From Nannocystis pusilla (GTDB lineage: Bacteria > Myxococcota_A > Polyangia > Nannocystales > Nannocystaceae), in NCBI RefSeq assembly GCF_026626665.1, contig NZ_JAPNKE010000002.1, positions 11,056,001-11,120,000 on the forward strand: a stretch of 64,000 nucleotides of DNA, in the 5' to 3' direction. Under the pieces are notes generated by a model. It worked only from the letters and a program-made list of their open reading frames with translations. It had not been told where the DNA came from and did not search any database. How positions within the stretch are numbered: the first letter of the stretch is position 1; each line of letters starts with the position of its first letter. Shown piece after piece: positions 1-7,752 of this stretch. Made by a program: the position numbers and the translations under genes.

Positions 1-709
1 CGTGCATCGACAGCATCTGCTCGGCGATGTGCGACAGCGGCAAGTACGACAGCAGGCGGTCGTCGGGGCTGTTCTCGACCAGCTGGACGAGCACCTCGGT
101 GGTCCACAGGACGTTCTTGTGCGACAGCATGACGGCCTTCGGCGGGCCGGTCGTGCCGGAGGTGTAGATGTACGTGCTGGTGTCGTCCTCGTGCAGGCCC
201 GACAGCCGCTCGGTCAGCGCGGCCTCGGGCACGGCGTCGGCGCGGGCGAGGAACTGCTCCCACGACAGGACGAGCGGGTCGTCGATAGCCGGCGCGCCCT
301 GCATGAGGACGATGTGGCGCAGGCCGGGCAGCTGCTCGCGTTGCGCGGCCAGCTTGTCGTACTGGGCGCGGTCCTCGACGACGACCAGCGGGGCCTCGGC
401 GTGGTGGACGATGTACTGCACCTCGCCGGCGGAGCAGGTGGTGTAGATGCCGGCCGGGACGCCGCCCGCGGCCATGGCGGCGAAGGCGGTGATGGCCCAC
501 TCGGCGCGGTTGTAGGCGAGGATGCAGACGCCCTGGCCGGGCTGCAGGCCGAGGCCGATCAGCGCCCGCGCGGCGGTGCGGACCTGGTCGTTGTATTCGC
601 GCCAGCTGGTCGGCCGCCAGGCGCCGTCCTTGCGCACGTAGTAGGCCGGTTTGTTCGGGTGGACCTGGCCCCGGGCGAAGAAGCGGGCAGGGATGGTATC
701 GACGGCCAC
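1..709 (-). CDS. AMP-dependent acyl-CoA synthetase, N-terminal part (cut by window edge)
   Basis: The reverse strand encodes the first ~236 residues of an adenylate-forming acyl-CoA ligase, which would activate a free fatty or terpenoid acid to its CoA thioester with ATP. A GTG start at 709 has an AGGAG ribosome site 8 bases upstream. The protein begins AVDTIPARFF and carries the AMP-binding P-loop signature TYIYTSGTTGPPKAVMLSH near residue 180, then SYLPLSHIAEQ, typical of long-chain acyl-CoA synthetases. The C-terminal ligase domain lies outside the window. It sits 34 bp after the acyl-CoA dehydrogenase gene in the same direction, so it is probably co-transcribed. By position it could play the role of AtuH in a terpene or fatty-acid catabolic cluster; the exact substrate cannot be read from sequence. 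Confidence 0.85.
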   Translation of the reverse strand, partial: MAVDTIPARFFARGQVHPNKPAYYVRKDGAWRPTSWREYNDQVRTAARALIGLGLQPGQGVCILAYNRAEWAITAFAAMAAGGVPAGIYTTCSAGEVQYIVHHAEAPLVVVEDRAQYDKLAAQREQLPGLRHIVLMQGAPAIDDPLVLSWEQFLARADAVPEAALTERLSGLHEDDTSTYIYTSGTTGPPKAVMLSHKNVLWTTEVLVQLVENSPDDRLLSYLPLSHIAEQMLSMH

Positions 710-743
710 GGCGTGCTCCTGGCGAGAGGTTGTTTGAGTTTAT

Positions 744-1880
744 TTAGAGGCCCATCTGCTTGGCGGCGAGGTCCTTCATGATCTCCTCGGCGCCGCCGCC
801 GATGGCGAGGACCTTGGTCTCGCGGTAGATCCGCTCGACCTTGTTGCCGCGGATGAAGCCCGCGCCGCCGAAGATCTGCACGCCCTCCTTGGCGCAGAAC
901 TCGACGCACTGGGTGGCCGCGTTCTTGAGCATGCAGATCTCGGCGATCGGCCACTCGCCGGCGTCGATGCGCCGCGCGAGCGCGTACAGCCAGGTGCGCA
1001 CGGGGTAGATCCGCGTGGCCATGTCGACGAGCTTGTGGCGGATGACCTGGCGGGTGGCGAGCGGCTTGCCGAAGGTCTCGCGCTGGCGCGCGTAGGCGAT
1101 CGACTCGTCGAGGCAGACCTGGGCGAAGGCGACGGCCATGGCCGCGATCATCAGGCGCTCGCGGTTGAAGTTCTGCATGATGCCGAGGAAGCCGTGGTTC
1201 TCCTCACCGAGCAGGTTGGCGGCGGGGACCCGGCAGTCGTCGAAGTAGAGGGTGGCGGTGTCGGAGCACCACCAGCCCATCTTCTTGTCCAGGGCGGTGC
1301 GGGTGAAGCCGGGGGTGCCGGCCTCGACGACGAGCAGCGAGATACCGCCGAGGCCCGGGGCCCCGGTGCGCACCGCGACGGTGACGAGGTCGGCCTGCAT
1401 GCCGGAGGTGATGAAGGTCTTGCTGCCGTGGACGACGTAGTGGTCGCCGTCGCGGCGGGCGACCGTCTTGAGGTTGGCGACGTCGGAGCCGCCCGAGGGC
1501 TCGGTGACCGCGAGCGCGGCGACCTTGTGACCGGCGAGGACGTCGGGCACAAAGCGCCGCTTCTGTGCGTCGTCGCCGAGGTTCAAGATCGGCGGGAGGC
1601 CGATGCCGTGCGAGAATAGGCCGGCGATGAGGCCGCCGGCGCCGGTGCGCGCGAACTCCTCGCACAGGATCACGAGAGAGGTGCTGTCGCCCGGGCTGCC
1701 GCCGAGCTCCTCGGGGAAGCCGAGGCCGAGGATCCCGAGCTCGCCGGCGCGGCGGTAGAGCTGGCGCGGGAAGCCGCCCGCCTCCTCCCAGGCGTCGATG
1801 TGCGGCATGACCTCGCGCTCGATGAATCCACGCAGGGTGCCGCGCAGCGCTTCGCGGTCGGCGTCGTCGAGGACGTACAT
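744..1880 (-). CDS. acyl-CoA dehydrogenase
   Basis: This 378-residue flavoprotein has the usual family length and layout: a helical N-terminal domain, a middle beta domain with VTEPSGGSDVANLKT (FAD/substrate region, ~residues 125-140), and a C-terminal helical domain with QIFGGAGFIRG and the closing IGGGAEEIM motif. It should introduce an alpha-beta double bond into an acyl-CoA and pass electrons to ETF. It lies between a beta-keto acid cleavage enzyme and an acyl-CoA ligase on the same strand. It is not closely similar to the second dehydrogenase at 6.5-7.7 kb, so it probably handles a different acyl-CoA, perhaps a shortened intermediate (inference). Confidence 0.88.
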   Translation of the reverse strand: MYVLDDADREALRGTLRGFIEREVMPHIDAWEEAGGFPRQLYRRAGELGILGLGFPEELGGSPGDSTSLVILCEEFARTGAGGLIAGLFSHGIGLPPILNLGDDAQKRRFVPDVLAGHKVAALAVTEPSGGSDVANLKTVARRDGDHYVVHGSKTFITSGMQADLVTVAVRTGAPGLGGISLLVVEAGTPGFTRTALDKKMGWWCSDTATLYFDDCRVPAANLLGEENHGFLGIMQNFNRERLMIAAMAVAFAQVCLDESIAYARQRETFGKPLATRQVIRHKLVDMATRIYPVRTWLYALARRIDAGEWPIAEICMLKNAATQCVEFCAKEGVQIFGGAGFIRGNKVERIYRETKVLAIGGGAEEIMKDLAAKQMGL

Positions 1881-2036
1881 TTTGCGGCCGACTTTATCAC
1901 GACCGCATCGAGGACGGGCGTGATGATTGCGACCGCGTCGCTCGTGGCGTTCACGAGAGCGCGTCGGACGATCGCGAGACGAAGATCGCGGCCGCTCGCG
2001 CGACGCGTCGAGTGAGCGGCGCCGACGAGGGCTGGC

Positions 2037-2903
2037 TCAGGCCACGAGGTGTATGCGCTGGCGAGCTTCGGCGGGCGAGGCAATCTCGCGGCCGACTTCG
2101 CGAGCGCTGGCGACGAGGGCCTCGATGAGCCGGCCGTTGCTGTCGGCGCGGCTGCCGTCCGGCAGGTAGAAGGTGTCCTCGAGGCCGGTCCGCAGATCGC
2201 CGCCGAGCTCCGCGGCGCGGCGATGGATGGCCCAGATCTCCTCGCGGCCGATGGCGGTGACCTCCCAGCGCGAACCCGGCTTGATGTACTTGAGCAGGAA
2301 CGGCAAGAGGTCGGGGTCGGTCGGCATGCCGGAGGCGACGCCGGTGACGAAGTTGTAGTGCGGATGCTTGGCGAGGCCGACGTCGACGTAGAGGCCGACC
2401 GAGCGGACGATGCCGAGGTCGAAGCACTCGAACTCGGGGGCCGTGCCGCACTCGGCCATGACGTCGAGGAAGGCCTTGACCTTCTCGACGGGGTTGTCGA
2501 ACACCATCGGCGGCCAGGCCCAGGTGCCGTCGCTCTTGGCCTTGAGGTAGTTGAGGCTGCCCGCGTTGCACGCGGCGATCTCGGGCTTGATGGCGCGCAG
2601 GCACGCCACAGGGCCGCTGATGTCCTCGCCGACGACGCCGGTGGTCATGTTGAAGATGAGGTCGGGACACTCGGCGCGGATGGCCTCGCGCACGGCGACG
2701 GCGACCTCGGGCTCCCACGACGGCAGAAAGCCCATGCCGGGCTCCTGGCGCCGGAAGTGGACGTGCACGACGGAGGCCCCGGCGTCCCGCGCCTGCCGAG
2801 CGGCGCGCGCGAGCTCCTCCGGCGTGACCGGGACAGGGTGCTGCTTGGGGTTGGTGAGCACGCCGGTGAGGGCGCAGGTGACGATCGCTTTGTCGTGGGT
2901 CAT
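2037..2903 (-). CDS. beta-keto acid cleavage enzyme (BKACE, DUF849 family)
   Basis: The 288-residue product starts MTHDKAIVTCALTGVLTNP and contains the family marks AGASVVHVHFR, LIFNMTTGV and GLEDTFY. BKACE proteins are Zn-dependent TIM barrels that exchange a beta-keto acid with acetyl-CoA to give acetoacetate and a new acyl-CoA (family knowledge). The start at 2903 was chosen because homologs begin at this point; the open frame runs further upstream but reads as low-complexity sequence. The gene follows the toxin-antitoxin pair and precedes the acyl-CoA dehydrogenase. Its presence beside a branched acyl-CoA pathway suggests processing of a 3-oxo intermediate, which is inference. An in-frame His-X-His (VVHVHF) supports metal binding. 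Confidence 0.85.
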   Translation of the reverse strand: MTHDKAIVTCALTGVLTNPKQHPVPVTPEELARAARQARDAGASVVHVHFRRQEPGMGFLPSWEPEVAVAVREAIRAECPDLIFNMTTGVVGEDISGPVACLRAIKPEIAACNAGSLNYLKAKSDGTWAWPPMVFDNPVEKVKAFLDVMAECGTAPEFECFDLGIVRSVGLYVDVGLAKHPHYNFVTGVASGMPTDPDLLPFLLKYIKPGSRWEVTAIGREEIWAIHRRAAELGGDLRTGLEDTFYLPDGSRADSNGRLIEALVASAREVGREIASPAEARQRIHLVA

Positions 2904-2934
2904 GGCGGAGTCCAGGCGAGGATCATCGAGCTTG

Positions 2935-3150
2935 CGATGGACGAGCGAGCGCGAGGGACGGGGAGAAGATGAAGGCGAGCGCTTCTTCGTGGTCGACGGT
3001 CGCTTCGAGGCCGGACTCGACCGCGTGCCAGCGGCGCTCCACCTCGGCGAGCCATGCGACCTCGTGCCTAATGGCAAGCGATTCGTCACAGGCGGGCCGA
3101 GCTGGCGAGCTTGGAGGCGAGGCCAGGCGCTTGGCGTTGCGATAGGTCAC
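2935..3150 (-). pseudogene. remnant of an Unstab_antitox-type antitoxin
   Basis: The reverse strand reads HEVAWLAEVERRWHAVESG followed by HEEALAFIF. This resembles the C-terminal half of small addiction-module antitoxins, where a W-x-x-E-[IV]-x-R-R core precedes a short acidic tail. The N-terminal half is not recognisable in this frame, and traces of a LASKLASSARL-like stretch lie in another frame. It lies just downstream of an intact ParE-type toxin-antitoxin pair on the same strand, so it may be a scrap of an older, related module. No toxin partner is visible for it. The call rests on motif memory only. Confidence 0.3.
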
Positions 3151-3455
3151 GGTGGGAAACGCCGGTTCGGGTCTTGGCGCTGATGGAGGAGCGCCACGAT
3201 CAACACTTGCTCCCGCGATACGATGCGATAGACGAGGACGTAGGGAAAATCAGGGACGAGCGCCCGCCGGAGCTGCGGGGTTCGCCAAACCGCCCAGCGT
3301 GCTGGTGCCTCGGCCAGGTCCTTTACGGTCGCATTGACAGCGGCGAGGAGGCGTTGCGCGAGACCTGGCCCCTGGGATAGGTAGTAGTCGACCGCGCGAT
3401 CGAAGTCGTGGCCGGCGCGGCGAGACAGGCGGACGACGACCTCGGAACCTCGCAT
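3147..3455 (-). CDS. ParE/RelE-family toxin
   Basis: This 102-residue basic protein has the ParE/RelE toxin plan: an N-terminal helical pair (FDRAVDYYLSQGPGLAQRLLAAV) and a C-terminal beta sheet with R-x-x-L-V-P-DFPYVLVYRI and VLIVALLHQRQDPNRR. The FPY-x-x-x-Y and H-x-R-x-P pattern is the classic family ending. ParE proteins poison gyrase, while RelE proteins cut ribosome-bound mRNA; sequence alone does not separate them safely here, though the ending favours ParE. It starts 3 bp after the stop of the upstream antitoxin gene, the usual antitoxin-first operon order. The pair is inserted inside the catabolic gene cluster, which it may help stabilise. Confidence 0.85.
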   Translation of the reverse strand: MRGSEVVVRLSRRAGHDFDRAVDYYLSQGPGLAQRLLAAVNATVKDLAEAPARWAVWRTPQLRRALVPDFPYVLVYRIVSREQVLIVALLHQRQDPNRRFPP

Positions 3456-3458
3456 GGT

Positions 3459-3686
3459 TCAGGGGCCGTGGCGGGCGATCTTGGCGTTCAATTCGGCCTG
3501 AACGATCTCCCAATCGACCAGCTCTTCTTTGCCCTCCTCGATGTCGCGGAGGCGGCGGAGGACCTCTTGATATTGGGCCTCTTCGACCTCGGGCGGGACG
3601 GGATCCTCGAGGACGCGCCGCGCGATCGCGCGGCGCTCGTCAGGCGGCAAGGCCATCAGGTCGTTGAGGATCCGGGCGGCGCTCAT
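3459..3686 (-). CDS. antitoxin of a ParE-type module
   Basis: This 75-residue acidic protein starts MSAARILNDLMALPPDERRAIARRVL. That start resembles the N-terminus of addiction-module (Unstab_antitox-like) antitoxins, in which a short helix with LPP-x-x-R-x-x-[IL]A is followed by an acidic region that wraps the toxin. The second half (YQEVLRRLRDIEEGKEELVDWE) is helical and charged. It precedes the ParE-type toxin gene by 3 bp on the same strand, and 18 bp separate it from the stop of the carboxylase alpha gene. It would bind and neutralise the toxin and repress the operon. Confidence 0.8.
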   Translation of the reverse strand: MSAARILNDLMALPPDERRAIARRVLEDPVPPEVEEAQYQEVLRRLRDIEEGKEELVDWEIVQAELNAKIARHGP

Positions 3687-3704
3687 GACTGCACCTTAGC
3701 ACGC

Positions 3705-5699
3705 CTACGCGGCGGCGGAGGCGGCGCCGGGTTCGGGGCCGTCGTCGGGGGTGACGACTGCGAGGAGGCGGCCTTGCGGGACCTGATCGCCGGGCTTCAC
3801 CTTGACCTCGGTGACGACGCCGGCGACGGCGACCGCGAGGGCGTTCTCGATCTTCATCGCCTCGAGGGTGACGAGGGTCTGGCCGCGGCGGACGCGGTCG
3901 CCGACCTGGACGTGGACGGCGACGACGCGGCCGCTCGTGGGCGCGAGCAGGTTGCCGTCGCCGCCGACGTCGGCCTCGGCCTCGGCGCCCTTCGGCGGCG
4001 GCTCGACGAACTCGGCTTGCACGCCGCGGGCCTCGAGGAACAGGCGCTCGCCGACGACGGCGGCGTGGACGGTCTCCTGCACGTCGCCGACGAGGACGCG
4101 ATAGACGACGCCGTCGCGGCCGAGCACGCGCACGGGCAGGGTGACGCCGTCGACGGTGACCGTCGTGATGCCGCTCGGGTCGAGGTCGACCGCCAGCTCG
4201 CGCTCGCGCTCACCTGTCCGAAGGGACAGAGGGAACGCGGCCCGGCCGGCGCTGCGCCACGGGCTGTAGTCCCCGCGGACATGTCCCAAAGTCCAGATGG
4301 TGGCCGCGATCGCCCACGCGCGGGCGTCGGGCTCGGGGCGCGCGGGTGCGGGCAGGTGCTCGTCGAGGAAGCGGGTGGTCGCGCCGCCGGCGGCGAACAC
4401 CGGGTGCTCGAGGATGTCGGCGAGGAAGCGCTTGTTGTTGGCCAGGCCGAGCAGGACGCTGCGGCCCAGCGCGCTGACGAGGCGCCGGCGGGCCTCGTCG
4501 CGGGTGCGGCCGTAGGTGATGACCTTGGCGATCATCGGGTCGTAGAACGGCGAGACGGTCTGCTGGCGGTGCAGGCCGTGGTCGACGCGCACGCCGTCGC
4601 CGCTCGCGGGCTGCCACGCGACCACCTCGCCGGCCTGCGGCAGGTAGCCGGCGTACGGGTCCTCCGCGTAGAGGCGGACCTCGATCGCGTGGCCGCGCAG
4701 CTCGATCTGCTCCTGCGTCAGCGGCAGCGGCTCCCCGGCGGCCACGCGCAGCTGCCACGCGACCAGGTCGAGGCCGGTGACCAGCTCGGTGACCGGGTGC
4801 TCGACCTGCAGGCGGGTGTTCATCTCGAGGAAGTAGAACTTGCCATCCGCATCGAGCATGAACTCGACGGTGCCGGCGCCGACGTAGTCGATCGAGCGCG
4901 CGGCGAGCACCGCGGCGGCGCCCATCTCGGCGCGCAGGGCCGGCGACACGGCCGGCGACGGCGATTCCTCGACGACCTTCTGGTGGCGGCGCTGGACCGA
5001 GCAGTCGCGCTCGCCGAGGTGGATCGCGTTACCGTGGCTGTCGCCGAACACCTGGATCTCGACGTGGCGGCCGCTGGTGATCGCGCGCTCCAGGATCAGC
5101 TCGCCGCTGCCGAACGCGCTCTCGGCCTCGCTGCGCGCCGACGCCAGCGCGGCCGGCAGCCCGTCCCAGTCGCGGACCATCCGCATGCCGCGGCCGCCGC
5201 CGCCGGCCGCCGCCTTGATCAGCAGGGGCAGGCCGATGCGCTCGGCCTCGGCGGCGAGGCGCTCGGCGGACTGGCCCGCTTCGCTGCTGTCCTGAAAGCC
5301 AGGGATGCACGGGACGCCGGCGGCGATCATCGCCCGCTTGGCGGCGGCCTTGTTGCCCATCGCCCGGATCGCCGCCGGCGAGGGGCCGATGAACACGAGG
5401 CCCGCGTCGAGCACCGCCTGCGCGAAGCCGTCGTTCTCCGACAAGAAGCCGTAGCCGGGGTGGACCGCGTCGGCGCCGGCTTGCTTGGCCGCGGCGATCA
5501 GCGCCGCGACGTTGAGGTACGACTCTCGCACCGGCGGCGGGCCGATCCGGACCGCGCGGTCGGCCAGGCCGACGTGCGGGGCGCCGGCGTCGGCGTCGCT
5601 GTAGACGGCGACGGTGCGGTAGCCGAGGGCGTGGGCGGTGCGGATGATCCGGCAGGCGATCTCGCCGCGGTTGGCGATCAGGATCGTGGAGAAGGTCAT
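3705..5699 (-). CDS. atuF: biotin-dependent acyl-CoA carboxylase alpha subunit (geranyl/methylcrotonyl-CoA type)
   Basis: The 664-residue protein carries three modules in order. The biotin carboxylase domain covers ~residues 1-450, with ILIANRGEIACRI, the ATP-grasp glycine loop KAAAGGGGRGMR and FLEMNTRLQVEHPVTE. A linker domain follows, then a C-terminal biotinyl domain with LEAMKIENA, whose Lys616 would be biotinylated. It would carboxylate biotin from bicarbonate and ATP and hand CO2 to the beta subunit encoded at 7.75-9.38 kb. The start codon ATGA overlaps the hydratase stop by 4 bp, showing translational coupling. Gene order matches atuBCDEF, so geranyl-CoA carboxylase is favoured over methylcrotonyl-CoA carboxylase. 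Two TGTCC/GGACA repeat cores (~4210-4300) lie in the linker-coding region. Confidence 0.85.
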   Translation of the reverse strand: MTFSTILIANRGEIACRIIRTAHALGYRTVAVYSDADAGAPHVGLADRAVRIGPPPVRESYLNVAALIAAAKQAGADAVHPGYGFLSENDGFAQAVLDAGLVFIGPSPAAIRAMGNKAAAKRAMIAAGVPCIPGFQDSSEAGQSAERLAAEAERIGLPLLIKAAAGGGGRGMRMVRDWDGLPAALASARSEAESAFGSGELILERAITSGRHVEIQVFGDSHGNAIHLGERDCSVQRRHQKVVEESPSPAVSPALRAEMGAAAVLAARSIDYVGAGTVEFMLDADGKFYFLEMNTRLQVEHPVTELVTGLDLVAWQLRVAAGEPLPLTQEQIELRGHAIEVRLYAEDPYAGYLPQAGEVVAWQPASGDGVRVDHGLHRQQTVSPFYDPMIAKVITYGRTRDEARRRLVSALGRSVLLGLANNKRFLADILEHPVFAAGGATTRFLDEHLPAPARPEPDARAWAIAATIWTLGHVRGDYSPWRSAGRAAFPLSLRTGERERELAVDLDPSGITTVTVDGVTLPVRVLGRDGVVYRVLVGDVQETVHAAVVGERLFLEARGVQAEFVEPPPKGAEAEADVGGDGNLLAPTSGRVVAVHVQVGDRVRRGQTLVTLEAMKIENALAVAVAGVVTEVKVKPGDQVPQGRLLAVVTPDDGPEPGAASAAA

Positions 5700-6526
5700 T
5701 GGTCGTTCCAGGCGGCGTTGCGCTTCTGAATGAATGCGAGCATGCCCTCGACGCCCTCGGAGCCGCGGGCGGCGCGGGCGAAGTCGTCGGCGGCGAGGTC
5801 GAGCAGGGCGGACAGGGCGTCGCCGTGCGGCGCCCCGCTGGCGGCCAGGACCAGCCGCTTGGTGGTGGCGACCGCCTCGGGGGCGCAGCGGCCGATGTCG
5901 GCCAGGACCTTCGCTACCTGTCCTTCGAGACCTGCCCGATCGGTCACGTGGTGGACCAGCCCGAGGCGCAGCGCCTCGCCGGCGGTCAGCGCCCCGCCGG
6001 TGACCGCGAGCCGGCGCGCCTCGCTGTAGCCGACGCGGCGGACGATGAACGGCGCGATCTGGGCCGGCGGCACGCCGAGGCCGGTCTCGGGCAGGCGCAG
6101 CTTGGCGTCGTCGGCGGCGACCGCGACGTCGCTGACGCAGCACAGGCCGAAGCCGCCGCCCATGACCGCGCCCTCGAGCACCGCGACGATGGCCTGCGGG
6201 GCGTCCTCGATCTGCTGCAGCATGCTGCCGAAGATCCGGTTGGTCGTCGCCAGCGGGTCCTTGCCGTCGGGGCCCGGCTCGGCCCCGCGGGCGCCGGCCA
6301 TGTCCTTGATGTCGCCGCCGGCGCAGAAGTTGCCCCCGGCGCCGCGCAGGACCACCGCTCGCACCTCGCGGTCGCCGGCGATCGCGGCGAACACCGCCTG
6401 CAGCTCGCGCACCATAGCGAACGACATCGCGTTGCGGGCCTCGGGCCGGTCGAACGTGACGTGCAGGCGCCAGCCGTCGCGGCGCAGCAGCAGCGTCTGG
6501 CACTCGGGCAAGGTCGTCTGGGACAT
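5696..6526 (-). CDS. atuE: enoyl-CoA hydratase/isomerase (isohexenylglutaconyl-CoA hydratase-like)
   Basis: This 276-residue crotonase-fold protein has RPEARNAMSF, the oxyanion-hole segment GNFCAGGDIKDMAG, and EGAVMGGGFGLCCVSDVAVA, with LPETGLGVPPAQ carrying the likely catalytic Glu. It should hydrate the unsaturated CoA ester made by the carboxylase. Placed directly before the alpha subunit (ATGA overlap) and 6 bp after the AtuD-like dehydrogenase, it fits AtuE in the acyclic terpene pathway; methylglutaconyl-CoA hydratase (LiuC) is the main alternative. The start ATG lies inside a GGACATGTCC palindrome, one of the dispersed repeats. A TGTCCTTCGAGACCTG repeat at 5919-5934 lies within the coding sequence. 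Confidence 0.85.
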   Translation of the reverse strand: MSQTTLPECQTLLLRRDGWRLHVTFDRPEARNAMSFAMVRELQAVFAAIAGDREVRAVVLRGAGGNFCAGGDIKDMAGARGAEPGPDGKDPLATTNRIFGSMLQQIEDAPQAIVAVLEGAVMGGGFGLCCVSDVAVAADDAKLRLPETGLGVPPAQIAPFIVRRVGYSEARRLAVTGGALTAGEALRLGLVHHVTDRAGLEGQVAKVLADIGRCAPEAVATTKRLVLAASGAPHGDALSALLDLAADDFARAARGSEGVEGMLAFIQKRNAAWNDQ

Positions 6527-6532
6527 GTCCTT

Positions 6533-7690
6533 TCAGCCTTTTCCGGGCAGGATGCCCTCGAGCTTGGCGATGATGCCGAGCATGACCTCGTCGGCGCCGC
6601 CGCCGACGGAGATCAGGCGCGAGTCGCGGAACATCCGCGAGATCTTCGATTCCCACATGTAGCCCATGCCGCCCCAGTACTGCAGGCAGCTGTCGGCGAC
6701 CTCGCGGCCGAGGCGGCCGGACTTGAGCTTGGCCATCGAGGCCAGGCGGGTCACGTCCTTGCCGGAGATGAACAGCTCGGCGGCGCGGTAGATCAGCGCG
6801 CGCAGCGACTCGACCTCGGTGAGCAGCTCGGCGATGCGGAAGTGGACGACCTGGTTGTCGAGGATCGACTTGCCGAAGGCCTTGCGCTCGCGGGTGTACT
6901 TGACCGTCTCGGTGATCGCGGTCTCCATCGCGGTCAGCGAGTTGGCGGCGCCCCACAGCCGCTCCTCCTGGAACTGCAGCATCTGCAGCATGAAGCCTGC
7001 CCCCTCGGGGCCGATCGCGTAGCGCTGCGGGACGCGGACCTCGTCGAAGAAGATCTGCGCGGTGTCGGACGACCACATGCCGAGCTTGTGCAGCTTGCGG
7101 GCCCGCTCGACGCCCTTCGAGTCCAGCGGGACGACGATGAGGGTCTTGTTCTTGTGCGGCTTGTCGTCGCTGGTGTTGGCGAGGCAGCACATCCAGTCGG
7201 CCTGGATGCCGTTGGTGATCCACATCTTGCCGCCGGAGATGACGTAGTCGTCGCCGTCCTTGCGGGCGTAGGTCTTGAGGCTGGCGACGTCGGAGCCGGC
7301 GCCGACCTCGGACACGCCGATGCAGCCGACCAGGTCGCCGGCGATCGACGGGGCCAAAAACTCCTTCTTGAGCTCGTCCGAGCCGAACCGCGCGAGCGCA
7401 GGCGTGCACATGTCGGTCTGCACGCCGATCGCCAGCGACACGCCGCCGGCGTCGACGCGCCCGAGCTCCTCGGCCATCACCAGCGCGTACGAGTAGTCGA
7501 GCGCCGAGCCGCCGTACTCGGTCGGCTTGGTCAGGCCGAGGAAGCCCTCGTTGCCGAGTTTCTTGAAGAGCTCGTGCGCCGGGAAGATCCGCGCCTCCTC
7601 CCACTCGTCGCAGTAGGGGTTGATCTCCCGGGCGATGAACTTGCGCAGGCTGTCGCGCAGGAGGTCGTGCTCGTCGGTGAACAGCGGCAT
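6533..7690 (-). CDS. atuD: acyl-CoA dehydrogenase, citronellyl-CoA dehydrogenase (AtuD)-like
   Basis: This 385-residue dehydrogenase has all family landmarks: GVSEVGAGSDVASLKT (FAD region), KMWITNGIQADW, TRERKAFGKSILDNQVV and the ending ISVGGGADEVMLGI. The stretches IGVQTDMCTPALARFGS and QFQEERLWGAANSL match my memory of Pseudomonas AtuD proteins, which oxidise citronellyl-CoA to geranyl-CoA. The gene lies between the carboxylase beta gene and the hydratase, the exact position of atuD. Only 6 bp separate it from the hydratase, indicating one operon. Isovaleryl-CoA dehydrogenase is less likely, because in liu clusters the dehydrogenase precedes the beta subunit. Confidence 0.85.
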   Translation of the reverse strand: MPLFTDEHDLLRDSLRKFIAREINPYCDEWEEARIFPAHELFKKLGNEGFLGLTKPTEYGGSALDYSYALVMAEELGRVDAGGVSLAIGVQTDMCTPALARFGSDELKKEFLAPSIAGDLVGCIGVSEVGAGSDVASLKTYARKDGDDYVISGGKMWITNGIQADWMCCLANTSDDKPHKNKTLIVVPLDSKGVERARKLHKLGMWSSDTAQIFFDEVRVPQRYAIGPEGAGFMLQMLQFQEERLWGAANSLTAMETAITETVKYTRERKAFGKSILDNQVVHFRIAELLTEVESLRALIYRAAELFISGKDVTRLASMAKLKSGRLGREVADSCLQYWGGMGYMWESKISRMFRDSRLISVGGGADEVMLGIIAKLEGILPGKG

Positions 7691-7752
7691 GTCTGGGCTG
7701 GCTCTCGGGTCAGGTGGTCAAAAGGACAGGCGAAGACGACGAAGTCGTGAGG

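Noticed and set aside
3408..5729. A 773-residue plus-strand frame opposite the carboxylase alpha gene, and similar long frames elsewhere
   Set aside because: In this GC-rich DNA antisense frames stay open by codon bias; the translations are Gly/Ala/Asp/Arg-rich with no motifs, whereas the opposite strand encodes a complete known protein.
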